Positions 24,661-34,518 of a stretch of DNA of 64,000 nucleotides are shown here, piece by piece. The notes beneath the pieces are model-generated. The model ran no database searches. It was not told where the DNA came from and saw only the letters and a program-made list of their open reading frames with translations. The position numbers and the translations under genes were made by a program. Every line of letters starts with the position of its first letter. Positions within the stretch are counted from its first letter, which is position 1. Source of the stretch: CAWUFC02 sp963921335 (GTDB lineage: Bacteria > Pseudomonadota > Gammaproteobacteria > Pseudomonadales > Halieaceae); contig CAWUFC020000001.1 in NCBI GenBank assembly GCA_963921335.3, forward strand, positions 620,001 to 684,000, read 5' to 3'.

Positions 24661-26051
24661 GTCGTTCACTGCGCCAGCGATTAATCCTGATCCTGCTGTT
24701 GCTTATGCTTTTTGCCTGGATCTCGGCCACCCTTTTAACGGTGATGGCCTCTTCCCGGGTCCTGATTGACCAGGTCGATCGACAGCTGAATCAGTACTCA
24801 GAGCTGGTGTATTACATGACCCAGATTTTTGCTCAGGGTACCGAAGAGCACTTGATGGAGGCCCATCCTGGTCTGGGCGAGCTGATTCGGGCAAATGCTC
24901 TACCCATTCTTATCGACAGCAGTTCTGAAGAAGAGTTGGCACCGGCGCTGAATGTCTGGCAGGGCGACACGCTGATTGCTGCGCTCGAGGGTTCGCCCCG
25001 TTTTGAACACCCCGAGCGTGAAGGATTTGCGTTCAGAAAAGACCCCCAGGGAGACGGAGGATGGCGAATACTGGTCCGCCATCACTCGGAAAACGATCTC
25101 TGGCTGTTGGTAGGTATCGACCTTGAGCGGGCGCGATGGCAGATCCTGCAGATTCTTGGGCGGGCGTTCTTCCCACTGCTGGTTGTATTGCCATTGACCG
25201 TCGCAGTGCTCTACTTCGGTGTCAGTCGAGGGCTGCAGCCCATTAAGCAGCTCGCGGACCAGATCGCAGAGCGCAGCCCACGGCAGCTCGACGCTTTTTC
25301 ACTCACTGATGTTCCCAAAGAAATCGTCCCGGTGGTGGAGTCCCTCAACAACTTGTTGCGACGCTTGGGCGAAGCCATGGAAAGTGAGCAGCGCTTTACC
25401 GCCAATGCCGCTCACGAACTGAAAACACCGTTGGCGGCAATTAAGACTGAAGTACAGTTGTGCCAAAGACAGGTTACCGACCCGACCACGGGCGATATGC
25501 TCAGCCGCATAGCTTTGCGCGTAGACCGAGCCACGCACACGGTTGAGCAGTTGCTGACGCTGGCTCGCCTCGACCCCGAAGCTGATTTGCCTATGGAGCG
25601 CGTGGACTTGCGCGCCTTGATTCAAGCTGCGGTGATTGACACCGTCCATGTGTCGGAGCGCGCTGGCCTCGACATCCAGGTGCCGGAGGGTGAGCCGGTC
25701 TGGATAGAAGGGGAACCCGAGTCACTCTCTATGTTGTTGCGCAACGCACTGGTCAACGCATTCCTATACGCCAGCGGATCTTCGCTGGTTCGTGTCGAGT
25801 TGGATGAGTACCATCGCGGCACCGAGATGAGAATCTGTAACGATTGTGAACCCATCACAAGCCGTGACTTTGAACAGCTGCGCGAGCGCTTCTACCGACT
25901 TCCTGGCAGCAACAGTACGGGTGCCGGCCTGGGTTTGTCGATTGTGCAGCGGGTTGCAGGACGGCATAAAGCCAGCCTTGCCCTCGGGCCAGACCCGCAG
26001 CGTGATCCTCGAGGTTTCAGTCTTTCGCTGCGATTTGAGGCTTCTTCCTGA
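24657..26051 (+). CDS. Sensor histidine kinase (QseC-like)
   Basis: The 464-aa membrane kinase has a first membrane helix (LILILLLLMLFAWISATLL, about 10-28), a periplasmic sensor region of ~140 residues, a second helix (AFFPLLVVLPLTVAVLYFGV, about 170-189), a HAMP-like linker, the H-box with phospho-His253 in ANAAHELKTPLAAIKTEV, and an ATPase domain (MLLRNALVNAFLYA N-box, STGAGLGLSIVQRVAG G-box). The layout is that of QseC/PmrB/TctE kinases. It ends 35 nt inside the convergent TMEM220 gene. The signal is unknown. Confidence 0.93.
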   Translation: MSRSLRQRLILILLLLMLFAWISATLLTVMASSRVLIDQVDRQLNQYSELVYYMTQIFAQGTEEHLMEAHPGLGELIRANALPILIDSSSEEELAPALNVWQGDTLIAALEGSPRFEHPEREGFAFRKDPQGDGGWRILVRHHSENDLWLLVGIDLERARWQILQILGRAFFPLLVVLPLTVAVLYFGVSRGLQPIKQLADQIAERSPRQLDAFSLTDVPKEIVPVVESLNNLLRRLGEAMESEQRFTANAAHELKTPLAAIKTEVQLCQRQVTDPTTGDMLSRIALRVDRATHTVEQLLTLARLDPEADLPMERVDLRALIQAAVIDTVHVSERAGLDIQVPEGEPVWIEGEPESLSMLLRNALVNAFLYASGSSLVRVELDEYHRGTEMRICNDCEPITSRDFEQLRERFYRLPGSNSTGAGLGLSIVQRVAGRHKASLALGPDPQRDPRGFSLSLRFEASS

Positions 26052-26400
26052 GCGCCCAGCCCAACACTGCCATCCACACCGCAACCAATAGCGCACCGCC
26101 CGCTTCCCGAGCTTCTTCAACTGCGCGCGTGCGCATGGTGACCGATTCAAAAATCTCGCTGGTATCCACCTGGCCAAGAAACTGAGGCAGAAGCCAGAGG
26201 CACCCACAAAATGCGACTGCAGCTACTATCGTCGGTATCTGCCAGGCCAGTTTATCCCTGGCAAATTGCACGCACAGCAGACAGGCCAGAAAATAGAATG
26301 AGGTCCACAGCCAGGGGTCTGGGTCGTTGAGTTGCACCAATGCCGAGAGCAGAAACGCTGCACCAAAGATGTAATTGAGTATCTTCACCGAAATGCTCAA
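26017..26400 (-). CDS. TMEM220-like membrane protein
   Basis: The 127-aa protein has about four hydrophobic segments (IFGAAFLLSALVQL, WTSFYFLACLLCVQF, IPTIVAAVAFCGCLWLL, GALLVAVWMAVLGWAL). The LVQLNDPDPWLW motif after the first helix is typical of the transmembrane-220 family, whose function is unknown. The start is a TTG at 26400 that overlaps the glk stop (TTGA), so it is probably translated by coupling to glk; no ATG is available near the conserved N terminus. Confidence 0.75.
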   Translation of the reverse strand: MSISVKILNYIFGAAFLLSALVQLNDPDPWLWTSFYFLACLLCVQFARDKLAWQIPTIVAAVAFCGCLWLLPQFLGQVDTSEIFESVTMRTRAVEEAREAGGALLVAVWMAVLGWALRKKPQIAAKD

Positions 26401-27338
26401 TGACCCATCGTTGCTGCCGCAGCTCCCAGCAGGCCGGGTTGTGGATCGGTGATAATAGCCACGCCAACCCTGGCCAGGTTGTCCGACTGTGCGCCCTTAT
26501 TTCTCAGGCGTTGCAGGAACCGGCTCTGTTCCAGCAGCGGAATAATTCTCGGCACGATGCCGCTGGCTATATAAATCCCGCCCAGTGCACCGGTGCTGGT
26601 GGCCAGATCGCCGGCTGCAGAGCCGAGTAAATCGCAAAAAAGCAGAACCGTTTGTTGCGCAAGTTCATCACCAGCCAGTGCCGCCTGGCAGATCTCGGCT
26701 GCGCTATCCAGCTTGCCGCTGCTACCAAGATGCTGGCACAGGCAGTGATACAGTCTGATCAGCCCGGGGCCAGACAGTAGCCACTCTGCGTAGACTTCGT
26801 CGACGCCCTGCAGCAGCAGGCGAAACAGATCGAGTTCGAGTTCATTGACCGGACTCAACCCCGCGTGACCCGGTTCGCATGGCAGCAGTTCGCCTTGTTC
26901 CGTCCAAACACTGCCACCCAGTCCGGTGCCGGGACCAATCGCCAGTAAGTGCCTATTGGCCTGGCAGCTATGTTCACGCAGCCTGTGTAACTGCTGCTCT
27001 TCCAAGTGGGGCAGGGCCAGTCCAATTGCATCAAAATCATTGATGACCATGAGCTGTTGGCAGGCGAGTGTTTTTTGCAACTCGCTGCGACTGAACTGCC
27101 AGTCGTGATTGGTCATCTGGACCTGGTCACCGCCTGTCTCGATGGCCGCCAGAGCAAGACAGACCTGATCCGGGCATCGAACATCCTCGGCTTTTAGATA
27201 AGCCGTGATGGCGGCATCAATACTGTCGAAGTCAGCGACAGCGTAACTGCACTGTCGTTGCAGTGGGGCGGAAGGCGCCGCTGCCAGTGCCAGTCGGATG
27301 GAGGTGCCGCCAACATCGGCGACCAATCGTTCGGTCAT
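26397..27338 (-). CDS. glk: Glucokinase
   Basis: Glk phosphorylates glucose with ATP. The 313 aa fit the PF02685 glucokinase family: N-terminal phosphate loop LVADVGGTSIRLAL, catalytic Asp in MVINDFDAIGLALP, the family motif LAIGPGTGLGGSVW and the substrate loop CEPGHAGLSPVNE. It differs from ROK kinases in lacking a Zn-binding Cys cluster. It is divergent from the sulfatase operon with ~140 bp between, and followed by the TMEM220 gene in the same transcript. Confidence 0.94.
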   Translation of the reverse strand: MTERLVADVGGTSIRLALAAAPSAPLQRQCSYAVADFDSIDAAITAYLKAEDVRCPDQVCLALAAIETGGDQVQMTNHDWQFSRSELQKTLACQQLMVINDFDAIGLALPHLEEQQLHRLREHSCQANRHLLAIGPGTGLGGSVWTEQGELLPCEPGHAGLSPVNELELDLFRLLLQGVDEVYAEWLLSGPGLIRLYHCLCQHLGSSGKLDSAAEICQAALAGDELAQQTVLLFCDLLGSAAGDLATSTGALGGIYIASGIVPRIIPLLEQSRFLQRLRNKGAQSDNLARVGVAIITDPQPGLLGAAAATMGH

Positions 27339-27477
27339 AGCTTGCAGTATACCCTCACCGGATAGATGCCTGCGGCAATTCCGACATTCTAGCGCTGTGC
27401 CGAATACGATGTAATCGATTTCAGATACACTTCAGTCAATCCGGCTATATAAAAACATCCGGAGTTCGGGGGATTGA

Positions 27478-29112
27478 ATGAAGATCTTTGTGGCTTTGCT
27501 GCTGCTTTTCTGCGGCACGCTGCAGGCAACGGAGCGGCCCAATATTCTGTTGCTGATGGCCGAGGACATGAGCGCCCGCGTGGGTGCGTTTGGTGATCCT
27601 GTCGCGGTCACGCCAAATCTTGATCGGCTGGCCGAGCAGGGGGTTCGTTACAGCAGGGTGTTTGGGGCGGCCGGTGTCTGTGCGACTAATCGCGCGGCAG
27701 TGATTATGGGCATGCACCAGGAAAGCTTCGGAGCCCAGCACATGCGTTCGTACACGAACGCGCCAGCGGACTATCGCCCGGTGCCCCCTGCTGGGGCTAA
27801 AGCATTCCCCGAACTTCTTCGCGCCTCAGGCTACTACACCTTCACCACTGCCAAACTCGACTATCAGTTTTCGGGACCGATTGTGGGATCAGGCCCGTTC
27901 ACCATCTGGGATCGCGAAACCTGGAGTGGCGATTGGGAGATGCCCGACGGTAGCCCGTTTTTCGGTTATATGAATTTTGCAGCGACCCACGAAAGCGGCC
28001 TGTTTGAGCGCTGGACCTGGCCGCGAGGCGCTGCCCACTTACTGGCACAAGTGACCCATATTCTCGCGCATCGCCATACCGAGGATCAGGTTAAGCCAGC
28101 AGATGTGTCGGTGCCGCCTTACTACCCCGACACGACACCGATCCGCGAGGATATTGCCCGGCAGTACAACAACATCATTACCATGGACCGTCAGGTCGGA
28201 GATGTATTGCAGGCACTCGAAGCTGCGGGATTGGCAGACAGCACGATCGTGATCTGGGCCACCGATCACGGCGATGGCTTGCCCCGCGCCAAGCGCGAAC
28301 TGTACGACTCGGGCTTGCACAGCCCTCTGATTATTCGCTGGCCGGAGCGCTGGCGACCTGGCGGTGTCCAGCCGGGTGACCTCGACACCCGATTGATCAG
28401 TTTTGTCGATCTGGCTCCGACTATCTTGTCGCTGGCCGGCGCGCCTGTGCCGGAGTTCATACAGGGGCAGGCTTTTGCAGGCCCCGCCGAGGCGGCGCCA
28501 CGCCGTTATGTGTTTGCAGCGCGGGACCGTATCGACGAAGTACCCGATCGTCAGCGTGCTGTGCGAGATAATCGCTTCAAATACATCCGCAATCACAATC
28601 GGCAGGCCGGTGGGTTCCATCTTCACTATCGCGATACTGCCAGGGGGATGCAGGAATTGTGGCGAGCTCTTGAAGCGGGCGAGCTCAACGCGGTGCAACG
28701 GCAGTGGTTTGAACCGCGCCCCGAAGAATACCTTTTCGATACCGAGGCTGACCCCTTTGAGATCAGCAACCTGGCAGGGGACCCTGTTTATGCAGATACC
28801 CTTCAGCGTCTGCGCGATGCGCTGGCTTTGCACCAGCAACGCTTTCGCGATTACGGCGAAACGGAAGAGGTGCTGATGGCAGAAGAGTTTTGGCCGGACG
28901 GTGTACAGCCACTCACTGCGAATGTGGAATTCAGGCTGCGCGCCGATGGATTGCTGGAACTGTATAGCAACAGTGAGGGTGCATCGATTGGCTACCGACA
29001 CGAAGGCGGTGCCTGGTTGCTCTATCACGAGCCTGTTGCACCCGCTTACCTGCAGGCGCAGGCGATTCGTTACGGCTGGGCGGAGAGCGAAATCACGGAG
29101 TATCAACCTTGA
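27478..29112 (+). CDS. Secreted sulfatase-family hydrolase with unusual CATNR active-site motif
   Basis: The 544-aa protein has a signal peptide (MKIFVALLLLFCGTLQA, cleavage about residue 17) and an alkaline-phosphatase-like sulfatase fold: RPNILLLMAEDMS (metal Asp30), the active-site segment GVCATNRAAVIMG (Cys68 to Arg72), GMHQESFGAQHMRS, and ATDHGDGLPRAKRELYDSG. Sulfatases need Cys converted to formylglycine within C-x-P/A-x-R; here position +2 is Thr70. Close relatives act on sulfated glycans or heparan-like sulfamates. The gene overlaps the DUF3604 gene (TTGA), and a ThuA gene follows, so a three-gene operon is likely. Confidence 0.88.
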   Translation: MKIFVALLLLFCGTLQATERPNILLLMAEDMSARVGAFGDPVAVTPNLDRLAEQGVRYSRVFGAAGVCATNRAAVIMGMHQESFGAQHMRSYTNAPADYRPVPPAGAKAFPELLRASGYYTFTTAKLDYQFSGPIVGSGPFTIWDRETWSGDWEMPDGSPFFGYMNFAATHESGLFERWTWPRGAAHLLAQVTHILAHRHTEDQVKPADVSVPPYYPDTTPIREDIARQYNNIITMDRQVGDVLQALEAAGLADSTIVIWATDHGDGLPRAKRELYDSGLHSPLIIRWPERWRPGGVQPGDLDTRLISFVDLAPTILSLAGAPVPEFIQGQAFAGPAEAAPRRYVFAARDRIDEVPDRQRAVRDNRFKYIRNHNRQAGGFHLHYRDTARGMQELWRALEAGELNAVQRQWFEPRPEEYLFDTEADPFEISNLAGDPVYADTLQRLRDALALHQQRFRDYGETEEVLMAEEFWPDGVQPLTANVEFRLRADGLLELYSNSEGASIGYRHEGGAWLLYHEPVAPAYLQAQAIRYGWAESEITEYQP

Positions 29113-31298
29113 TCAAAAAGATTCTGATGGTGTTTGCAGTCCTGGTGCTGCTGGTCCTGTCCCTGGTGGGATGGTTGAGCTGGGTCGGCTCAGGCGTGGA
29201 CGGAGAGGACTGGCGCTCCAACCCGGCTGTGGCCGGGCCGCGACCCAATATACCCGAGAACCGCTCAGACATTCTGTTTGGCGACCTGCACGTGCATACC
29301 AGTTTTTCCATCGATGCTGCGATGTTTGGTTTGCCCATGATTACGGGTTCCGATGTGATGATGCCCTCCGATGCCTGCGATTTCGCACGGTATTGTGCGG
29401 CGCTGGATTTCTGGAGCATCAACGATCACGCTGAGGGCATGACGCCCGCCAGCTGGAATGACTCGGTACAGGCAGTTCGAGACTGTAATGCACAGGCCGG
29501 TGATCCTGAGAATCCGGATATGGTGGCGCTGGTCGGTTGGGAGTGGTCGCAGGGCGGACTGACCGCGGATACTCACTACGGGCACAAGAATGTGATTTTC
29601 AGGGAGTGGGAAGAGGGTAGAACCCCGGAGCGCCCCATTTCTTCACAGGCGGTGTACACCATTGCCTCAGGCCTGCCTAGCCCGGTGCGCGGATTACTGA
29701 CCTTGCAGGCCGAGCGAGAGCAGCGCCAGCAGTATCGAGATTTTTCCCGCTACGTGGCGACGACGACTGATGTAGAGCGCTGTGACGACAACACCAGTTC
29801 AGCAGAGCTGCCTTCTGACTGTCGCGAGGTCGCGGAGACACCTGACGTGCTCTATCGCAAACTGGAGGAGCTGGGCTATGACTCGGTGGTCATTCCACAT
29901 GGCCTGGCCTGGGGGCGCACCAATCCGCGTGACGCTGATTTTGCGTCGCAGATGTCACTGCATAACCCTGAATACCAGACCATGGTGGAAACCTATTCCG
30001 GCCACGGCAACTCGGAATTATTTGCGGAATTTGAGCATCGCAGTGTTGACCAGAATGGCAATGCCAGTTGTCCCGAACCCTCTGAGAACTTTATACCCTG
30101 CTGTCACCGTGCCGGCGAGTTGATCCGTGAGCGCTGCGATGACCCTGCATCAGCCAACTGTGAAGCGCGGGTGACGCAGGCCAGGCAGTATGCGGCGAAG
30201 GTGCTGGATGATCGCCATCGCGCGGTAGTAGAAGGTGCCACTTTGGAGGAGTGGGGAAACTGCGGTCAGTTTCTGGATACCTTCCAACCGTCTTGGTACT
30301 ACGTACCCAGGCAATCCACTCAGTACATTTTGGCACTTGGTGATTTCTCCGGTGACGGCGCGCCCGGACGCGCGCGCTTTGGCATCATGGCTTCCAGCGA
30401 CGGCCACAAGGCGCGACCAGGCAGTAGTTACAAAGAGTTTGACCGCACAAATACCACCGATACCAAGGATGTCGGCAAGGACAGTCAGGGTATTGGAGGC
30501 ATGACCGGTTTTGGCGGTGGGGACAGCGCTCGCGGTCTCAAGCCGGTGAATGCGGCAGAGATGAGCTTTTTGGCGGGCATCAGCCAACCGGATCGGCTCG
30601 GTTCCTTTTTTTACACGGGCGGTTTAATCGGGGTACACAGCGATGGTCGTGATCGCGATGCGCTCTGGCGGGGTATCGACAACAAGCAGGTGTACGGTAC
30701 CTCAGGGGATCGCATGCTGTTGTGGTTTGATCTTATCAACGGTCCAGCCGGTGAGGCGCCGATGGGCAGCGAAGTCTGGCAGCAGAAGATGCCCCGTTTC
30801 CGGGTTAAGGCCCTTGGTGTGTTCAGGCAGAAACCGGGTTGCCCTGACTACACACTCGCTGCTCTCGGCGAGGCGCGGCTTGAATCACTGTGCCGCGGCG
30901 AGTGTTATCACCCCTCGGACGAACGCAAGGCCATTACCCGTATTGAGGTGGTGCGCATACGCCCGCAGTTGTCTCCCGACGAAGCCATTGCCGGCCTGAT
31001 AGAGGACAGCTGGAGAGTGTTTGATTGCCCGGCGGATGGGAATGGCTGTGAAGTGGAATTTGAAGACGAGGAATTTACCTCTGCCGGACGCGAGACGCTT
31101 TATTACGTGCGGGCGATCCAGGAAGAAGAGCCATTAATCAACGGCGACAACTACCGCTGTGAGTACAATGAAGCGGGTGAGTGCGTGGCCATTAACTTCT
31201 GCAACGGTGTGGCAACGCAGCCCGACAACGACTGCCTGGTCCCCGCTGAGCCGCGAGCCTGGTCCTCACCCATCTGGCTCGATTTTCAGGGAGAGTAA
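29109..31298 (+). CDS. DUF3604 protein, membrane-anchored
   Basis: The 729-aa protein starts with one membrane helix (MIKKILMVFAVLVLLVLSLV) and is otherwise extracytoplasmic. DUF3604 proteins carry PHP-like motifs: LFGDLHVHTSFS near 57-68, the INDHAEGMTP loop, and WEWSQGG, suggesting a metal centre, though no activity is established. There is an unusual number of Cys residues for an envelope protein (for example CDFARYCAALDF, CCHRAGEL, CRGECYHPS), which may form disulfides. The start is TTG 29109, overlapping the sulfatase stop, so translation is coupled. A phosphatase- or esterase-like role is only a guess. Confidence 0.85.
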   Translation: MIKKILMVFAVLVLLVLSLVGWLSWVGSGVDGEDWRSNPAVAGPRPNIPENRSDILFGDLHVHTSFSIDAAMFGLPMITGSDVMMPSDACDFARYCAALDFWSINDHAEGMTPASWNDSVQAVRDCNAQAGDPENPDMVALVGWEWSQGGLTADTHYGHKNVIFREWEEGRTPERPISSQAVYTIASGLPSPVRGLLTLQAEREQRQQYRDFSRYVATTTDVERCDDNTSSAELPSDCREVAETPDVLYRKLEELGYDSVVIPHGLAWGRTNPRDADFASQMSLHNPEYQTMVETYSGHGNSELFAEFEHRSVDQNGNASCPEPSENFIPCCHRAGELIRERCDDPASANCEARVTQARQYAAKVLDDRHRAVVEGATLEEWGNCGQFLDTFQPSWYYVPRQSTQYILALGDFSGDGAPGRARFGIMASSDGHKARPGSSYKEFDRTNTTDTKDVGKDSQGIGGMTGFGGGDSARGLKPVNAAEMSFLAGISQPDRLGSFFYTGGLIGVHSDGRDRDALWRGIDNKQVYGTSGDRMLLWFDLINGPAGEAPMGSEVWQQKMPRFRVKALGVFRQKPGCPDYTLAALGEARLESLCRGECYHPSDERKAITRIEVVRIRPQLSPDEAIAGLIEDSWRVFDCPADGNGCEVEFEDEEFTSAGRETLYYVRAIQEEEPLINGDNYRCEYNEAGECVAINFCNGVATQPDNDCLVPAEPRAWSSPIWLDFQGE

Positions 31299-31301
31299 AT
31301 C

Positions 31302-32162
31302 ATGCAAAAGCGCACCAAAATCATACTCTGGATAGCTGGCATTCTGCTGTCCATTCCCCTGCTGGTCGTGCTTGGCGGCTACATCACCATGCGCATCACA
31401 CAGCCACAGATGTTTGAAGAGCCCATTATTGATACAGCGATGCCAGCGCTGCCTGACAGTATTCAGTCGGGTGCCGTGCTGGTGTATTCCAAGACCTCGG
31501 GTGGCTTCCGTCACGGCTGGTCCATCGATGCCGCCAATGCCATGATCGAGGGGTTCGCTGAAGAGCATGACTGGCAGGTGTTCTACACCGAGAACGCGGC
31601 CGTGTTTAACTCTGAACAGCTATCCCGCTTTGCGCTGGTCGTTTGGAACAATGCCACGGGTGCTGCACTTTCAGACGCACAGCGGCAGGCCTTTCAGTCG
31701 TGGTTGGAGTTAGGGGGCGGCTACATGGGCATTCATGCGGCGGGAGATGGGTCACACGCCAGCTGGGGCTGGTACACCAATGAGGTCATTAAGGTGCCCT
31801 ATAACCAACACACCCTTTATCCGGAACACACGCCGCTGGCGACGGTGACCTGCGAAGATCGCGAACACCCTGCCACGACCCACTTGCCAGAGCAGTTTGA
31901 AATTGCCGAAGAGTGGTATGCCTGGCACGAAAACCCGAGGGACAAGGGCGCCAACATCCTTTTGACTGTGGATGAATCCACCTACACCCCGGGTGCCGCG
32001 AGTATGGGCGATGATCACCCTATGGTCTGGCATAATCAGCTCGGTGAGGGACGGGTATTTTATTCAGCCTTCGGGCATTGGGCCGAGGCCTACGAGCATC
32101 CCCTGCTGGTGCCGATGATGCTCAAAGGTATGCAATGGGCCGGCAAACTGGGATCAGAGTAG
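31302..32162 (+). CDS. ThuA-domain protein, membrane-anchored
   Basis: The 286 aa have an N-terminal membrane anchor (IILWIAGILLSIPLLVVLGG) and a ThuA (class I glutamine-amidotransferase-like) domain: VYSKTSGGFRHGWSIDAAN, WLELGGGYMGIHAAGDGS, HPMVWHNQLGEGRVFYSAFG and a C-terminal MMLKGMQWAGK. ThuA proteins are linked to trehalose and polysaccharide use; the reaction is not settled. It lies 3 nt after the DUF3604 gene and 21 nt before the 3' end of the convergent receptor gene. Confidence 0.88.
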   Translation: MQKRTKIILWIAGILLSIPLLVVLGGYITMRITQPQMFEEPIIDTAMPALPDSIQSGAVLVYSKTSGGFRHGWSIDAANAMIEGFAEEHDWQVFYTENAAVFNSEQLSRFALVVWNNATGAALSDAQRQAFQSWLELGGGYMGIHAAGDGSHASWGWYTNEVIKVPYNQHTLYPEHTPLATVTCEDREHPATTHLPEQFEIAEEWYAWHENPRDKGANILLTVDESTYTPGAASMGDDHPMVWHNQLGEGRVFYSAFGHWAEAYEHPLLVPMMLKGMQWAGKLGSE

Positions 32163-32183
32163 TACCCTGATCCCGGCAGCCTG

Positions 32184-34389
32184 TTACCAGCGGAAGCGCA
32201 CCTCTCCGCCGACACGACGCTCGTAGTTCCGCGCCACGTTGTGAATATAGCCGTTGGGGATAAAAATATCCGGCAGCGCGCCAATCGCGTTCACATGCCA
32301 TTCATCGGTGGCATTCTTGATATACAGCGTGGCATCCCAGCGACCGTCCTTGTCTGCCAGCTTGGCAGACAGGTCGAGCACCTCGTAACCTTCCTGAATG
32401 GTGTACTCGTCCTGCGATAGGCTGTAGAGCACATCGTCCTGTGCTTTTACCGTGGCCTGCAGAATCAGGTCCAGACTGCTGGTCATGTCCCAGGTGTACT
32501 GGCCGGTCAGCGCCAGCTTCCAATCCGGAGAGTGCGGCATCTTGCCGCCTGACAAGTCCTGCAGGCCGTCCGGGCATTCGCCCCTGAATTGTTGGCCGAA
32601 GCTGCAATTACCACCGGGGTAATCGACAATTTCTGCGTCAATCAGGGCAATGCCCCCATACAATCGGAAGTTTTCAGTCACCAGGGCTGTAAAGTCCACT
32701 TCCAGTCCCTTGGTTTCCACCTCGCCGGCATTCACGAGCAGAAAACCACCAGGATCATCTTCCGGATTACAGCCCGGATTTTCTGGGGGACATCCGGAGG
32801 GCCCGTCAGGATCGAAGAAAGCCTGGCCCTGGAAGTTTTCATACTCGCTGAAGAACAGGGTTGCGTTCAGCAGGAACCGATTGTCGAACCAGGTACTCTT
32901 GATGCCGAGCTCGTAATTCTCGGACGTTTCCGGATCTACAGGCTCCAGCGTGGTGGGGTCTCTGCTAAAGGTGAAGTCATAGGCCGGTCCTTTGTAGCCC
33001 TGGGTGAAGCTGGCGTACAACATGCCGTCGTCGTTGTAGCTCCTCTCGAGTGCGTCCGTACACGAAGCTGAGGTCATCCTGGGTGTAGCGAGCCCCGAGG
33101 ACCAGGCGCCAGGCGTCGTTAAAGCTGTAGTTCAGTTCGCCAAAAGCGGCCCAGTTTTCGGTGTCCACAGTGAAGGTCGAAACGCCGATGCCGGGATTGC
33201 CGGGCACGAACTCAAAGCTGCGGAAGAGCTGCCGCGACACCTTCTGATCAAAATAAAACAGGCCAACCACGTAGTTGAGCCGGTCCTCAGCGGGTGAAGT
33301 CAGGCGAAATTCCTGGGTAAACTGTTCTTGCTCTGTTGCGCCGCCCTGATCAAAACCCAGTGGTGTGGTGGGTCTGGCGTCATTGTCGGTCTCTACTTCA
33401 ATATTGAATTCCCGCACCGCTGTGATCGAGGTCAGGGTAAATTCGCCGACATCCCAGTTAATATCAAGAGCGTGGCCCCAGGACTCCCAGTCGTTATAAA
33501 CGTCGGCGTTCAGGTTCACCTCATTGTTTTCCTCGCCGGGTTCCACCGGGTCCAGTTCGTCCAGAATGTCCTGGATTTGATCGTCATTGCCTCCAAAAGG
33601 CTCCATCAAACGAATGGGGGTGGCGGTGCAATCGCAATCCATCTTTGAATAATCGCTGGCCCAGCGCAGGGCCAGGGTCTCCGAGGGCTCCCACCTCAGC
33701 TTGCCCCGAAGGCTCCACTCTTCTTTGCCATTGAGGTCCTCACCGTCGTAAAAATTGTGAATCCAGCCGTCTTCGTCAGAGATGTAACCGGACAATCGGT
33801 AGCCAACGGTGTCGGTAATGGGGCCAGCCAGGGTGACGCCGGCGCGGTACTCCTCGCCCTCTGCGGCGCCGCCCATAACCTCACCGCTGAACTCATCAGT
33901 CGGATCTTTAGTAATGATGTGAACCACACCGGCGCTCGCGTTTTTACCAAACAGCGTACCCTGCGGGCCGCGCAGGACTTCGACGCGCTCCACGTCCAGC
34001 AGCTGCATGAAGGCCTGCCCGGAGCGCCCCATCACGACACCATCCAACATGGTGGACACGCTGGGCTCCACACCGGTTGAAAAGCTCTGGGTACCAATAC
34101 CTCGAATATTGAAAGAGCTCTGGCGCGGGTTGCTGCCTTCCTGGAAGGTCAGTGAGGGCACCAGCTGCACAAGATCCTGGGCACTGTAGAGCTGCGCCTC
34201 AATGATTGCCTCATTGGTCAGGGCGGTCACTGCGACTGAAACATCCTGCAGGCTTTGTTCACGTTTGCGAGCGGTCACAATCACTTCCTCCAGCGCCAGT
34301 GCAGACTCCTGGCTATGGACTGTCGCTGGCTGCGTGAGAAGGGACAGGCTGAGCATTGCCGCCGCTAGCGAAGCATGGCGGTAGGACAT
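32184..34389 (-). pseudogene. TonB-dependent receptor gene, broken by a frameshifting deletion near 33048
   Basis: Two adjacent frames make one receptor. The upstream part (34389 down to about 33050) has a signal peptide (MSYRHASLAAAMLSLSLLTQ), a TonB box/plug start LEEVIVTARKREQSLQDVSV, plug motifs FNIRGIGTQSF and VEVLRGPQGTLFGKNASAGV, and strands up to LVLGARYTQDDLSF. The second part, in another frame, resumes at SYNDDGMLYASFTQGYKGPA and runs to a terminal Trp (EVRFRW). In intact relatives tens of residues usually separate these two blocks; here almost none do, so DNA appears lost as well as frame. ATG 34389 follows AGGAAG at good spacing. It may be a true pseudogene or an assembly error. 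Confidence 0.8.
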
Positions 34390-34411
34390 AGATGACTTCC
34401 TCATTATTATT

Positions 34412-34429
34412 AAATTGGTCAGGCCAATT
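34412..34429. promoter_or_regulatory. GntR/UxuR-like operator, copy 1
   Basis: AATTGGTCAGGCCAATT at 34413-34429 (with one more A at 34412) is a near-perfect palindrome (8-bp arms, one mismatch). Its reverse complement is identical to the site at 41263-41279. It lies between the receptor gene and the divergent SDR gene, about 24 bp from the receptor start. The TTGG...CCAA form resembles the E. coli UxuR/ExuR consensus (FadR-type GntR family). Confidence 0.75.
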
Positions 34430-34518
34430 CTATGCACAGTCACTGGCAAATAAAAGCCCATAATCGCAGTAGGGAGATTCTCGGCTAAGATACTGAACTG
34501 CGACAGGCTGGGAGAAGA

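Noticed and set aside
28039..29106. Long open frame (355 codons) on the minus strand opposite the sulfatase
   Set aside because: No recognisable domain, and the plus-strand sulfatase explains the region; GC-rich codon bias opens antisense frames.
33000..33080. Programmed ribosomal frameshift in the TonB receptor
   Set aside because: No slippery heptamer is seen, and residues are missing at the junction, which frameshifting cannot explain.
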